A stretch of 64,000 nt of DNA, taken from NCBI RefSeq assembly GCF_008368715.1, contig NZ_SMRS01000001.1:483769-547768 (forward strand). The letters are read 5' to 3'. The translations under genes were made by a program, and so were the position numbers. This DNA comes from Nitrincola tapanii. Its GTDB lineage: Bacteria; Pseudomonadota; Gammaproteobacteria; Pseudomonadales; Balneatricaceae. Within the stretch, counting starts at the first letter, position 1, and every line of letters starts with the position of its first letter. Shown one piece after another: positions 55,271 through 64,000 of the stretch. The notes below the pieces were generated by a model. That model saw nothing but the letters and a program-made list of their open reading frames with translations, had not been told where the DNA came from and ran no database searches.

Positions 55271-56413
55271 ATGTCTGCGACTGAACGCAAAATCAATCTT
55301 CTCGGTCTTTCTCCCTCTAAGCTTGAAGCCTTTTTTGAATCCTTGGGTGAAAAGCGTTTCCGTGCTACTCAAGTGTTGAAGTGGTTGCATCAGCGTGGGG
55401 CAAGCAGCTTCGATGAAATGACCGATATCAGTAAAGCGTTACGTCAGCGTTTAGCTGAAGTCGCCGATATTCGTGAGCCTGAAATCGTCTTAGAAAAGTT
55501 TTCTGCCGATGGAACACGTAAGTGGGTCATCCGTATGGATGGTGGCTCCAGTATTGAGGCGGTTCTGATTCCAGAAGGATCGCGTAAGACCCTCTGTGTT
55601 TCTTCACAGGTGGGTTGTGCTTTGGATTGCAGCTTCTGTTCGACGGGCAAGCAAGGATTTAACCGTAATCTCACCACTGCAGAAATCATCGGGCAATTGC
55701 GTGTGGCAATACGCTCTTTTGGGCCTTTTGACCCCGCAGATGAGCGACGTGTGACTAACGTGGTGTTTATGGGCATGGGTGAGCCGTTGCTCAACTTTGA
55801 TAATGTCATGGACGCAACAGAGTTGATGATGCATGACAATGCTTATGGCTTGTCTAAGCGTCGTGTCACCGTGAGTACGGCGGGTGTAGTGCCTGCGCTG
55901 GATCGTATGGCCGGATTAACGGATGTGTCCTTAGCGGTTTCTTTGCATGCACCAAATGATGCTTTGCGTACGGAATTAGTTCCTGTTAACGCACGTTATC
56001 CGATTGCCGAGTTGATCGAGTCTTGTAATAACTACCTTAAGCACTTGAATGACAGACGCGTGATTACCGTTGAGTATACGTTGCTAGCCGGTGTGAATGA
56101 TCAACCTGAACACGCACGTCAGCTCGTGAAACTCTTACGTAAAATGCCAAGCAAGCTGAACCTTATTCCATTTAATCCCTTCCCTAACTCCGGTTATGAG
56201 CGGCCTAGTGCGGAAGCGATACAGGCATTTAAGCAGATTTTAATTAACGCCAATATCGTTACAACGGTCCGCAAGACTCGGGGTGATGACGTGGATGCGG
56301 CCTGTGGTCAGTTAGTCGGCCAGGTTGATGACCGCACGCGGCGTAGTCAAAAATATCAAGCTGTGGTACAACAGGATCTTTCGACATTGAATCTCATTCA
56401 TCGGGAGAGTTGA
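55271..56413 (+). CDS. rlmN: Radical-SAM 23S rRNA/tRNA methyltransferase RlmN
   Basis: Makes 2-methyladenosine at A2503 of 23S rRNA and A37 of some tRNAs. The CX3CX2C cluster is C116, C120, C123 ([12 protein letters not shown]). The start at 55271 (MSATERK, 380 aa) fits the family and has TTTTAGG upstream. An in-frame ATG 19 codons earlier reads through the hairpin region and is unlikely. Confidence 0.96.
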   Translation: MSATERKINLLGLSPSKLEAFFESLGEKRFRATQVLKWLHQRGASSFDEMTDISKALRQRLAEVADIREPEIVLEKFSADGTRKWVIRMDGGSSIEAVLIPEGSRKTLCVSSQVGCALDCSFCSTGKQGFNRNLTTAEIIGQLRVAIRSFGPFDPADERRVTNVVFMGMGEPLLNFDNVMDATELMMHDNAYGLSKRRVTVSTAGVVPALDRMAGLTDVSLAVSLHAPNDALRTELVPVNARYPIAELIESCNNYLKHLNDRRVITVEYTLLAGVNDQPEHARQLVKLLRKMPSKLNLIPFNPFPNSGYERPSAEAIQAFKQILINANIVTTVRKTRGDDVDAACGQLVGQVDDRTRRSQKYQAVVQQDLSTLNLIHRES

Positions 56414-57184
56414 GTGAAACCGATCCTGGTCTGGCTAATCATTGCGGCGTTGACTCTAACTGGATGTGCCTCAAGGCAAGCCAGCAATGTATCAGAAACG
56501 TCTCCTGATGCGGCGCTTCAAGCTTATACTCAGTTGGGACTGCAATATCTACAGGTAGGTGACACGGCTAATGCAAAAATCTCATTGCAACGAGCTCTTT
56601 CGTTGAGTGAGCGTTACGCGCCGGCTAATAATGCCATGGCACTGGTCTTTCAGTCTGAGCGAGAAGATGCACTGGCTGAGCGTTACTTTAAGCGAGCGGC
56701 CGAGTTAGATAGCGGTAACGCAATGATCCACAACAACTACGGTGCCTTTTTATTTGCTCAGTCGCGTTTTGAAGAGGCCTGTAAACAGTTTTCTAAAGCC
56801 ACTGAAGATCCTTTCTACACTTCACGTGCCCAGTCGTTTGAAAACCTAGGTCAATGCTATCGACAAACTCGTCAGCTCACGGCAGCGGAGCATGCCTATC
56901 GTCGGGCATTAGATCTGTCTCGTAATCGACCTATCGCTATGGCTGAGTTAGCGGACTTGCTCTTGGAGCAAGATAAGAATACCGAAGCGGCACAGTGGTT
57001 TAATCGTTTTCGTGAACTTGTTGATGCGCGACGTGCTCAACATACGGCGCGTAGTTTGTGGGTCGGTGTGCGTATAGCACGTATGGAGCGTAATGCAGGT
57101 TTAGCGGCGACCTACGGGTTGTTATTGCGTAATCTTTATCCGGATTCTGATGAATATCGTATGTTTAAGGAGTCTGCACTGTGA
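56414..57184 (+). CDS. pilW: Type IV pilus biogenesis lipoprotein PilW (PilF)
   Basis: Outer-membrane pilotin for the PilQ secretin. A lipoprotein signal with lipobox LTGC (Cys at residue 18) precedes TPR repeats across about residues 35-220. It is 256 aa and uses a GTG start with GGGAG upstream. Position between rlmN and rodZ is conserved in gammaproteobacteria. Confidence 0.92.
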   Translation: MKPILVWLIIAALTLTGCASRQASNVSETSPDAALQAYTQLGLQYLQVGDTANAKISLQRALSLSERYAPANNAMALVFQSEREDALAERYFKRAAELDSGNAMIHNNYGAFLFAQSRFEEACKQFSKATEDPFYTSRAQSFENLGQCYRQTRQLTAAEHAYRRALDLSRNRPIAMAELADLLLEQDKNTEAAQWFNRFRELVDARRAQHTARSLWVGVRIARMERNAGLAATYGLLLRNLYPDSDEYRMFKESAL

Positions 57185-58095
57185 GCAGTGAAGCGCTGGA
57201 TCCTAATCAAGTCTCCTTTCCTGGCCAGGTATTTCAGAAGGCAAGAGAAGAGTTGGGTTTAAGTATTGATCAAGTTTGTAAAGAGCTGAATCTTACGCCT
57301 AAAGTCATTCGTTTGATTGAATCAGGTCAGCCTGAAACCTTCCACAATCCTGTGTTTATGCGTGGGTATATTCGTAATTACTCGAAACGCTTGGGTTTGA
57401 GCGCAGAGAAATATGTAGAGTTGTTTGCGCATATGCCTGGAATCCATTTGGCGCCTTCGCAGATTCGCTCAACAACCAGTATCCCGAATGCTGAACTCGG
57501 GCGCTCGCCCTGGATCAAACTCATCACATGGGTTTTTGTTTTGACTCTGGTGGCGACTGTCATTTGGTGGTCACGCCAACAATACGGTATTACAACAACA
57601 GATACGTTACCTGTTAATCCGCTTACGCCTCAGGAGATAAGTAGGTCGGCAGAGGTTTTTGATGAGGATGTGCTCGAGTCGGGTGAGTCGGACACACCTG
57701 CTGAAGTCTTATCCGACCCAGACAATGGAGAGGAGCTCAGTAATCATGATGATGCGTCTGTAGCTAATGAAGAGCCCGCTGTCGAAGCACTGACACCTGA
57801 AACTCTAGATCGAATCTCAGAAGCTGACGTAGCTGAAGAGGTTTCAAGCTTCGCAGGTTTGGAGATGCGGTTTACCGATGAGTGTTGGGTGCAGATACGC
57901 GATGCTTCCGGTCAAACCCTCTACTCACAAGTGGCACGTCCTGGAGCGGTGGTTCAGCTTGAAGGGGTTGAACCTCTATCTTTGGTGATTGGCCGTGTTG
58001 AAGCGGTGAGTTTTATGGCTTACGCCGGACAGAAGGTGGATTTAAAGGCCTTAGCTTCGGGTAATGTGGCTCGTTTTACCCTCCCACGCCCTTGA
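57181..58095 (+). CDS. rodZ: Cytoskeletal protein RodZ
   Basis: Anchors MreB filaments to the membrane. It has an N-terminal helix-turn-helix (about residues 12-75; GLSIDQVCKELNLTPKVIRLIE), a membrane helix at about 112-130, an acidic periplasmic linker, and a C-terminal DUF4115 domain (about 225-303). It is 304 aa with a GTG start inside the pilW stop (GTGA). In many relatives ispG follows; here hisS follows directly. Confidence 0.93.
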   Translation: MSSEALDPNQVSFPGQVFQKAREELGLSIDQVCKELNLTPKVIRLIESGQPETFHNPVFMRGYIRNYSKRLGLSAEKYVELFAHMPGIHLAPSQIRSTTSIPNAELGRSPWIKLITWVFVLTLVATVIWWSRQQYGITTTDTLPVNPLTPQEISRSAEVFDEDVLESGESDTPAEVLSDPDNGEELSNHDDASVANEEPAVEALTPETLDRISEADVAEEVSSFAGLEMRFTDECWVQIRDASGQTLYSQVARPGAVVQLEGVEPLSLVIGRVEAVSFMAYAGQKVDLKALASGNVARFTLPRP

Positions 58096-58126
58096 ATTTC
58101 GTGTAGTTGATTAAGCAGGTATTGAT

Positions 58127-59404
58127 TTGGCCAAGATAAAAGCCATTCGCGGTATGAATGACATACTGCCAGAACAAACACCTTGGTGGCAGTTTCTAGA
58201 AGAAAGTACACAAAGCGTACTTTCTTCCTATGGTTACCAGGAGATCCGTACACCTATCGTTGAGCAAACCGATCTATTTAAGCGCTCCATCGGTGAAGTG
58301 ACGGATATCGTTGAAAAAGAGATGTACACCTTTGCCGATCGCAATGATGAAAGTTTGACTCTGCGTCCAGAAGGTACGGCGAGCTGTGTGCGAGCCTGTG
58401 AAGAGCACGGCCTGCTGTTTAATCAAGTGCAGCGGTTGTGGTATGCCGGCCCTATGTTCCGTTATGAGCGTCCACAGAAAGGGCGTTATCGTCAGTTTCA
58501 CCAGATAGGAGTGGAAACTTTCGGTATGCAGGGACCGGATATCGATGCCGAATTAATTCTCATCGGTGCACGACTCTGGAAAAAATTAGGCGTAGATCAA
58601 GCCGTGAGTTTACAGCTGAACTCGCTCGGTAGCAGCGTGGCACGTCAGGCTTATAAAGAAGATTTGGTTGCGTTTTTGTCTAAGCATGTGGATGAGCTGG
58701 ATGCGGATAGTCGTCGGCGTCTGCAGAGTAACCCATTGCGAATTCTAGACAGTAAAGATCCTAAGACTCAGGCGCTGTTGCATCAGGCGCCAGATTTCCA
58801 TGCTTACCTAGATGACGAGTCTCGTCAGCATTTTCAGCAGCTCTGCGAATACCTGGATGCAGCGGGTATTCCTTACGTGATTAACCCGCGTCTGGTACGT
58901 GGTCTGGACTATTACGGTAAAACAGTATTTGAATGGGTCACCGATCGTTTAGGTGCGCAGGGGACAGTCTGTGCAGGCGGTCGTTACGATGGTTTGGTTG
59001 AGCAGCTAGGTGGGCGTGCAACGCCTGCGGTGGGTTTTGCTTTGGGTGTCGAGCGTCTGATTTTATTGCTGGAAAGTGAAGCCGGTTTGGCGGCTGAACG
59101 CTTACAGCAAGCCGATATTTATCTCTTGCCACTCGGAGCCGAGGCATCTAAGGCCGCAATGCAATTGGCCGAGGGTTTACGCAACGAAACGGGTTTGAGG
59201 GTTTTGTTGGGTTGCGGGGGTGGAAGTTTTAAGAGCCAGATGAAGCGTGCAGATAAATCGGGTGCTGAGATTGCACTCTTGCTCGGCGAAGATGAGCTGA
59301 GTCAGCAGCGAGTGACCGCTAAGCCTCTGCGCTCAGGTGAGGAGCAGCAGGCTATTTCTTGGCAAGCGCTGAGCAGTTATCTTAATAATCGATTTAAATC
59401 TTAA
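58127..59404 (+). CDS. hisS: Histidyl-tRNA synthetase
   Basis: Class II synthetase charging tRNA-His. The start [14 protein letters not shown] requires the TTG at 58127, since the next ATG would cut the conserved RGMND. Motif 2 is [18 protein letters not shown] and the His-binding segment is [15 protein letters not shown]. It is 425 aa, normal length. AGG lies about eight bases before the TTG. Confidence 0.96.
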   Translation: MAKIKAIRGMNDILPEQTPWWQFLEESTQSVLSSYGYQEIRTPIVEQTDLFKRSIGEVTDIVEKEMYTFADRNDESLTLRPEGTASCVRACEEHGLLFNQVQRLWYAGPMFRYERPQKGRYRQFHQIGVETFGMQGPDIDAELILIGARLWKKLGVDQAVSLQLNSLGSSVARQAYKEDLVAFLSKHVDELDADSRRRLQSNPLRILDSKDPKTQALLHQAPDFHAYLDDESRQHFQQLCEYLDAAGIPYVINPRLVRGLDYYGKTVFEWVTDRLGAQGTVCAGGRYDGLVEQLGGRATPAVGFALGVERLILLLESEAGLAAERLQQADIYLLPLGAEASKAAMQLAEGLRNETGLRVLLGCGGGSFKSQMKRADKSGAEIALLLGEDELSQQRVTAKPLRSGEEQQAISWQALSSYLNNRFKS

Positions 59405-59421
59405 TAGCGGGAGTTTGAGCC

Positions 59422-60072
59422 GTGGCGGAATTGCGCACAGAAGAAGAACAGCTTGAAGCACTTAAGCGCTGGTGGCATGAGTATGGAAAATCTTTGTTAT
59501 TAGGGGTGGCGGTCGCTCTGGTACTGTTTTTTGGGTGGCAAACCTGGCAAAAGCGTGAAGCAAATCAAGCGGCGAATGCCTCTGCGCTCTATCAAAATCT
59601 GATTCAAAGTGTGGTGATGCAGTTAGATGAAGGTTCGGCCCGTGATTTAACCGGCCTTCAACAGATGGCAGATCTGCTGAAGGCAGATCATGCTAAGTCT
59701 ACCTATGCGGGTTATGCGGCCCTTTTGATGGCGCGTGTGAAGGCAGAAGAAGGGGATTACGCAGCGGCTTTGACAGAATTGGATTGGGTGTTAAGTGCGA
59801 AGCTTGAGCTGGATCTTCATCGTGTTGCTCAGTTACGAAAAGCGCGTGTCTTGATGCAGTTACAGCGTCAGGATGAAGCTTTGATACTCTTAACCCAGTT
59901 TGATGCCGGTGCTTTCGAAGCGCAGTATCAGGAAGTGCTGGGGGATCTATACTTGCAGCTTGGCGATGAAGCTCAGGCATTAACGGCCTACGAGCGTGCG
60001 CTCGCGATACCGGCTGCAACGGAGCGTCCAATTTTACAAATGAAACGCGATAACCTTGGAGAGGCATCATGA
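59422..60072 (+). CDS. yfgM: YfgM family ancillary SecYEG translocon subunit
   Basis: This 216-aa inner-membrane protein has one helix at about residues 24-43 and a periplasmic TPR-like domain. YfgM associates with SecYEG and PpiD and lies between hisS and bamB in E. coli as well. It uses a GTG start with GCGGGAG upstream and overlaps bamB by ATGA. Confidence 0.93.
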   Translation: MAELRTEEEQLEALKRWWHEYGKSLLLGVAVALVLFFGWQTWQKREANQAANASALYQNLIQSVVMQLDEGSARDLTGLQQMADLLKADHAKSTYAGYAALLMARVKAEEGDYAAALTELDWVLSAKLELDLHRVAQLRKARVLMQLQRQDEALILLTQFDAGAFEAQYQEVLGDLYLQLGDEAQALTAYERALAIPAATERPILQMKRDNLGEAS

Positions 60073-61220
60073 GATCTCTGGTTAAAACGACAGTCAGTCT
60101 GGTTCTGGTGAGTTTGCTGACGGGTTGTGGTTTCTGGGGTGGAAAAAAAGACGAGGTGCGCCCGGCGCCACTTGTTGATTTTCAAACAGAAAGTCAAGTT
60201 CAGGTCGTCTGGAGTGCCCAGGTCGGTTCAGGTCCAGGTCGTGCCTTCCATGAAATGACGCCCTCAATAGATGCTGACCGGATTTATGCTGCGGATAGCA
60301 AGGGGGTGGTCAGCGGCTTTGATCGTATGACTGGTGCGCGTGCTTGGACGCAAAATCTAAAAGAGCCAATTATCGGTGGCGTGGGTGCTGGATTCGGGCA
60401 GGTAATTTTGAGTTCTCGCTCCGGTGATGTCATTGCTTTAAGTGGTAATGATGGTTCGGTGTTATGGCGTACAGCTGTCGGGTCTGAAGTCACTGCGCAA
60501 GCGCAGCTAAACCGTGAACTGGTAGTGGTGCAGTTGGTGAGTGGACGTATTGTCGCGTTGGATCGTCAAACAGGTGCTCTACGCTGGACTTTTGATGCAC
60601 AAATGCCTGCCTTGACGCTGCGGGGTACCGGTACTCCCTTGCTGACTTCAGATGTGACCTTTGCAGGCTTTGCAAATGGCAAGCTGATTGCTATCAGTAA
60701 TGCAAACGGAGCGATGATCTGGGAGCAGCGGGTTTCTTTGGCAGAAGGCCGTTCAGAACTGGAACGTATGGCAGATATAGATGGCCGCCCTCTGATTTTG
60801 AACAATGTATTATATGTTGTCGGCTATCAAGGACGTTTACTTGCGATCAACCCGTTTAATTCGCAAATTCTGTGGGCTCAAGATATTTCATCCCATCGTG
60901 GTTTGGCGACAGGGTTTGGCAATATCTACGTTGCTGCGGATAATGATCGCGTTCACGCGCTGGATGCGGCAACAAGTGCCAGTGTCTGGACACAAACAGG
61001 GCTAGATAATCGTCAGCTATCGACACCTAGCACACTGGCGAGTGCGGTGGTGGTTGCTGACCAAGAAGGTTATCTACACTTTATGTCTCAGGTGGATGGT
61101 CGTTTTGTAGCGCGTTATCGAGTGGATTCATCGGGTGTGCGTGGCGATATGCTCGTACGTGATGACATTCTATATGTGTTAAGTAATGCAGGCCGCTTAA
61201 TGGCTCTGCGGCTTAACTAA
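60069..61220 (+). CDS. bamB: Outer-membrane assembly lipoprotein BamB
   Basis: This beta-propeller of the BAM complex inserts outer-membrane proteins. It has a lipoprotein signal with lipobox LTGC (Cys near residue 20), then PQQ-like repeats such as GSVLWRTAVGSEVTAQ and GALRWTF. It is 383 aa. A terminator follows. Confidence 0.95.
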   Translation: MRSLVKTTVSLVLVSLLTGCGFWGGKKDEVRPAPLVDFQTESQVQVVWSAQVGSGPGRAFHEMTPSIDADRIYAADSKGVVSGFDRMTGARAWTQNLKEPIIGGVGAGFGQVILSSRSGDVIALSGNDGSVLWRTAVGSEVTAQAQLNRELVVVQLVSGRIVALDRQTGALRWTFDAQMPALTLRGTGTPLLTSDVTFAGFANGKLIAISNANGAMIWEQRVSLAEGRSELERMADIDGRPLILNNVLYVVGYQGRLLAINPFNSQILWAQDISSHRGLATGFGNIYVAADNDRVHALDAATSASVWTQTGLDNRQLSTPSTLASAVVVADQEGYLHFMSQVDGRFVARYRVDSSGVRGDMLVRDDILYVLSNAGRLMALRLN

Positions 61221-61237
61221 CTGTATTTAGTGACAGT

Positions 61238-61267
61238 GGCGGCTCTCCTTAGGACAGCCGCCTTTTT
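61238..61267 (+). terminator. Rho-independent terminator after bamB
   Basis: GGCGGCT / AGCCGCC stem with an 11-base loop, then five T. It ends 16 bases before the der start. Confidence 0.85.
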
Positions 61268-61283
61268 ATTCTGGAAATAAGCA

Positions 61284-62714
61284 ATGCTACCCGTTATTGC
61301 CCTGGTAGGGCGTCCAAATGTTGGGAAATCAACCCTTTTTAACCGTTTAACCCGCACTCGTGATGCCTTAGTGGCAGATCTGCCCGGTTTAACGCGGGAT
61401 CGTAAATATGGCGAAGGCCGTTTAGGTGATCAGAGTTATTTGGTCATCGATACAGGGGGGATTAGTGGTGATGAGGCTGGGATCGATCAGGTCATGGCTC
61501 GCCAATCCCTGATGGCAATTGAAGAAGCCGATATCGTGTTTTTCTTGGTGGATGGTCGTGCGGGTTTAAATCCAGCAGACGAGATGATTGCCGATCATTT
61601 ACGTCGGAGTGCAAAACCCTGTCATTTAGTTGTGAACAAAACCGATGGTATTGATCCAGATACCGCGATGGCGGATTTCTATGGTTTTGGATTGGGGAAC
61701 CCGAAACCAATAGCTGCGGCGCATGGTCGTGGTGTTTTATCGCTGATTGAAGAGGTGTTGGCACCTTTTCCAACCGATGCTGAGCAGGACGAGGCGCTCG
61801 AAGAAGAGCGCTCAATGCGTATTGCCATCATTGGCCGCCCTAATGTTGGCAAGTCTACGCTTGTGAATCGAGTTTTGGGTGAAGAGCGTGTGGTAGTCTT
61901 CGATCAGGCGGGAACAACACGGGATAGTATCTATATCCCTTATGAGCGCGAAGGGCAAAAATACACTCTGATTGATACCGCCGGTATTCGTCGGCGTAAA
62001 CATATCACAGAGGCGGTCGAAAAATTTTCGATTGTCAAAACCCTGCAAGCGATACGTGATGCCAATGTTGTGGTAATGGTGATTGATGCGCGTGAGGGTG
62101 TGACAGAACAAGATCTGCATCTTTTAGGCTTTGTAATCGATGCCGGTCGTGCGCTGGTCATTGCATTGAATAAATGGGATGGCATGAGTCATGATGACAA
62201 AGAAAAGGTACGTGAGCAGATACGCCGCCGCCTTGAGTTTGTTGCCTTCGCACGCATGCATTTTATCTCAGCTTTGCACGGCACAGGTGTGGGAGAGCTT
62301 TATGCTTCGGTTCATGAGGCTTATGACTGTGCCATGGCGAAGTGGTCAACCAATAAATTGACACGCCTGCTTGAAGATGTCGTGGCTGATCACCAACCCC
62401 CGAGCGTGAATAATCATCGCATTAAGCTACGTTATGCCCATCAGGGAGGGTCTAATCCTCCGATCATTGTGGTGCATGGTAATCAGACTGATTCTTTGCC
62501 GCAGTCTTATAAACGTTATCTAGAAAATCGCTTTACTAAAATACTCAAAATTCGCGGTACCCCCATACGTTTTGAATTCAAAACAGGTGATAACCCTTAT
62601 GCGGGTAAACGGAATCTGCTCACCGCACGTCAGAAGGCGAAAAAAGAACGCAATATGGAGCATATTCGCGATCTGAAAAAGCGTGCTAAAAAGCGGGCAC
62701 AGAAGCGTGATTAA
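61284..62714 (+). CDS. der: Ribosome assembly GTPase Der (EngA)
   Basis: Needed for 50S subunit maturation. Two tandem G domains are visible, each with GRPNVGKST (from about residues 8 and 181) and DTAG/DTGG switches, followed by a KH-like domain and a Lys/Arg-rich tail. It is 476 aa. The stop overlaps the murI start. Confidence 0.97.
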   Translation: MLPVIALVGRPNVGKSTLFNRLTRTRDALVADLPGLTRDRKYGEGRLGDQSYLVIDTGGISGDEAGIDQVMARQSLMAIEEADIVFFLVDGRAGLNPADEMIADHLRRSAKPCHLVVNKTDGIDPDTAMADFYGFGLGNPKPIAAAHGRGVLSLIEEVLAPFPTDAEQDEALEEERSMRIAIIGRPNVGKSTLVNRVLGEERVVVFDQAGTTRDSIYIPYEREGQKYTLIDTAGIRRRKHITEAVEKFSIVKTLQAIRDANVVVMVIDAREGVTEQDLHLLGFVIDAGRALVIALNKWDGMSHDDKEKVREQIRRRLEFVAFARMHFISALHGTGVGELYASVHEAYDCAMAKWSTNKLTRLLEDVVADHQPPSVNNHRIKLRYAHQGGSNPPIIVVHGNQTDSLPQSYKRYLENRFTKILKIRGTPIRFEFKTGDNPYAGKRNLLTARQKAKKERNMEHIRDLKKRAKKRAQKRD

Positions 62715-63612
62715 TCCCGATCTGACTGAAATCGATCAGCGGCCGATCGCTTTATTTGATTCCGGGGTAGGGGGGCTGACGGTGCTGAATGCAATACGCC
62801 AGCGCTTACCAAATGAGAATGTCATCTATTTGGGTGATACGGCACGTGTACCTTACGGAACCAAGAGTGCGCTCTCAATTGTGCGCTACGCTGAACAAGC
62901 CTTACATACTCTGATGGAGTATGACATCAAAGCTTTAGTCATCGCGTGTAATACGGCTTCGGCTGTTGCGTTAGAGCCTTTGCGTGCTCAGTATCCTGGC
63001 TTGTGTTTGTTGGGTGTGATTGAGCCAGGAGCAGAAGCGGCTTGTCAGCTCAGTTCTGAAGCGCGTATTGGTGTGATTGCCACTGAAAGTACGGTGAATA
63101 ATCAGGCTTATCAAAAAGCGATTCTTAAAATTCGTCCCGAAGCGCATATTCGTGCGGCAGCATGCTCGCTTTTTGTAGCGCTGGCGGAAGAGGGCTGGCA
63201 CGATGGCGAGTTGGTCGAGGCGATTATTGAGCGCTCCTTGCAGCCTTTATTTACTGAGTTTGGAACGCAACCTGCGCTGGATACCTTGGTGCTTGGATGT
63301 ACACACTTTCCTGCTTTGAAGGATGCCATCAGCAAAGTGGTGGGCGCGCAGGTGCGACTGGTGGACTCGGCGGATACTGCTGCCGAGGCGCTATATCATG
63401 CACTTGCTCAGCGTCATGCGTTAAATGATGCCAATGGAATAGGTCAAGTGCGTTTTTTGGTCACAGATGGCCCAGAGCGCTTTGTGCGTGTAGCACGTAA
63501 CTTCTATTGTGAAGCTATTGAAGCATCCAGCGTTGAGTTAGTTGATATTCAGCACCATGCCGCGGCTATGCTAGAAAAGAAGCTTTTCAAAAAAGTTAAA
63601 AATATTACTTGA
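62707..63612 (+). CDS. murI: Glutamate racemase
   Basis: Makes D-glutamate for peptidoglycan. It has [14 protein letters not shown], catalytic cysteines C81 (IACNTASA) and C198 (LGCTHFPAL). I start at GTG 62707, overlapping the der stop, giving 301 aa; this is somewhat longer than usual (about 265-285). An upstream ATG at 62683 would lengthen it further. Its stop codon overlaps the -35 of the first rRNA promoter. Confidence 0.93.
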   Translation: MINPDLTEIDQRPIALFDSGVGGLTVLNAIRQRLPNENVIYLGDTARVPYGTKSALSIVRYAEQALHTLMEYDIKALVIACNTASAVALEPLRAQYPGLCLLGVIEPGAEAACQLSSEARIGVIATESTVNNQAYQKAILKIRPEAHIRAAACSLFVALAEEGWHDGELVEAIIERSLQPLFTEFGTQPALDTLVLGCTHFPALKDAISKVVGAQVRLVDSADTAAEALYHALAQRHALNDANGIGQVRFLVTDGPERFVRVARNFYCEAIEASSVELVDIQHHAAAMLEKKLFKKVKNIT

Positions 63613-63637
63613 CCGACCTAAAGGGTCTCTGTAATAT
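63609..63637 (+). promoter_or_regulatory. rRNA operon promoter P1
   Basis: TTGACC (63609-63614), a 17-base spacer and TAATAT (63632-63637). A T/A-rich tract upstream lies inside murI. The downstream sequence CCTCGCTTGAGACGA recurs after P2. Confidence 0.75.
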
Positions 63638-63802
63638 TCGCGCCTCGCTTGAGACGAAGCCTTCCGGCCTCGGTTGGAGACAGAGATTCTCTCAGCGATA
63701 GAAGCAGTTTAGTTCATTGTTTTCAAACAAGAATAAGTTGCTTCGGAAGTGTTAAGCGCAATCGCGGTGAAGAAAAAACTTACACGGGATTGAAAATAAA
63801 GC

Positions 63803-63830
63803 TTGACTCTTCGGACGAGGTCGCTAGAAT
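63803..63830 (+). promoter_or_regulatory. rRNA operon promoter P2
   Basis: TTGACT (63803-63808), a 16-base spacer and TAGAAT (63825-63830), with an A-rich UP-like tract just upstream. It is followed by ACCTCGCTTGAGACGA, nearly the same as after P1. Confidence 0.85.
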
Positions 63831-63837
63831 ACGTACC

Positions 63838-64000
63838 TCGCTTGAGACGACTCCTCGCTGAGGAGGTTGGCCAAGCCGCTCTTTAACAATCGATCAGGTA
63901 ATGCGTGTGGGCGCTTGTTGAGATTGAGCATACAGCTTAATCAGGACAAGCAACCCAATGATATTCATTGAGATGTAATAGTTCCTGAGCATGAATTGGT
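63838..64000 (+). other. rRNA operon leader with boxA
   Basis: The leader holds a CTCCTC-GCT-GAGGAG hairpin (63851-63865) and the antitermination boxA CGCTCTTTAACAAT (63877-63890). The 16S rRNA gene itself is not reached; it should begin just beyond the right edge. Confidence 0.88.

Noticed and set aside
63838..64000. Start of 16S rRNA within the window
   Set aside because: The conserved 16S 5' sequence (AGAGTTTGATC) is not reached; only the leader is present.

Overview
The window looks like a chromosomal segment of a motile gammaproteobacterium, probably of an Oceanospirillales or Pseudomonas-like lineage. The evidence is a FleQ/FleSR flagellar hierarchy, a FleN-FliA-CheYZAB cluster ending in ParA and a CheW-like protein, a CrbS/CrbR acetate-switch system, and a PilW-RodZ-HisS-YfgM-BamB-Der block. 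The genus cannot be fixed from the sequence alone.

Layout. (1) 1-6074: filament genes. A partial fliT-like gene reads left, and the fliC-flaG-fliD-fliS run reads right behind a sigma-28 promoter. A minus-strand fliW follows. (2) 6231-11318: an accessory island, all on the minus strand. It holds an HepT/MntA toxin-antitoxin pair, a decayed Rpn-type nuclease gene, and two head-to-tail 1.74-kb units that each encode an AAA ATPase fused to a PD-(D/E)XK nuclease. The two copies are nearly identical except for three sharply bounded blocks. (3) 11319-15429: fleQ-fleS-fleR, with a FleQ-box-like palindrome over a candidate fleQ -35. (4) 15430-29534: an acetate/solute module: acs, crbR, crbS, a DUF4212 small subunit with its sodium:solute symporter, a small membrane protein, a second and divergent symporter, a cNMP/CBS/DUF294 protein and a DEDDh exonuclease. 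This module separates fleR from fliE. (5) 29723-54697: the basal body, export, switch and chemotaxis run, fliEFGHIJK-fliLMNOPQR-flhB-flhA-flhF-fleN-fliA-cheYZAB-parA-parP-like-DUF2802. Sigma-54 promoters precede fliK and flhA, and a perfect FleQ box lies in the flhA leader. (6) 54791-63612: housekeeping genes ndk, rlmN, pilW, rodZ, hisS, yfgM, bamB, der and murI. (7) 63609-64000: tandem promoters, boxA and leader of an rRNA operon whose 16S gene lies beyond the right edge.

How it works together. FleQ with sigma-54 should drive fliK, flhA and other early genes. FleSR adds a second tier, and FliA (sigma-28) drives flagellin. FlhF and FleN set flagellar position and number, which suggests polar flagellation. 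The ParA/ParP-like pair probably places the chemoreceptor array at the pole. CrbSR probably activates acs and the neighbouring symporter operon. The least explained parts are the mosaic AAA-nuclease pair, three FliM-like peptides in the CheA linker, and the divergent second symporter.
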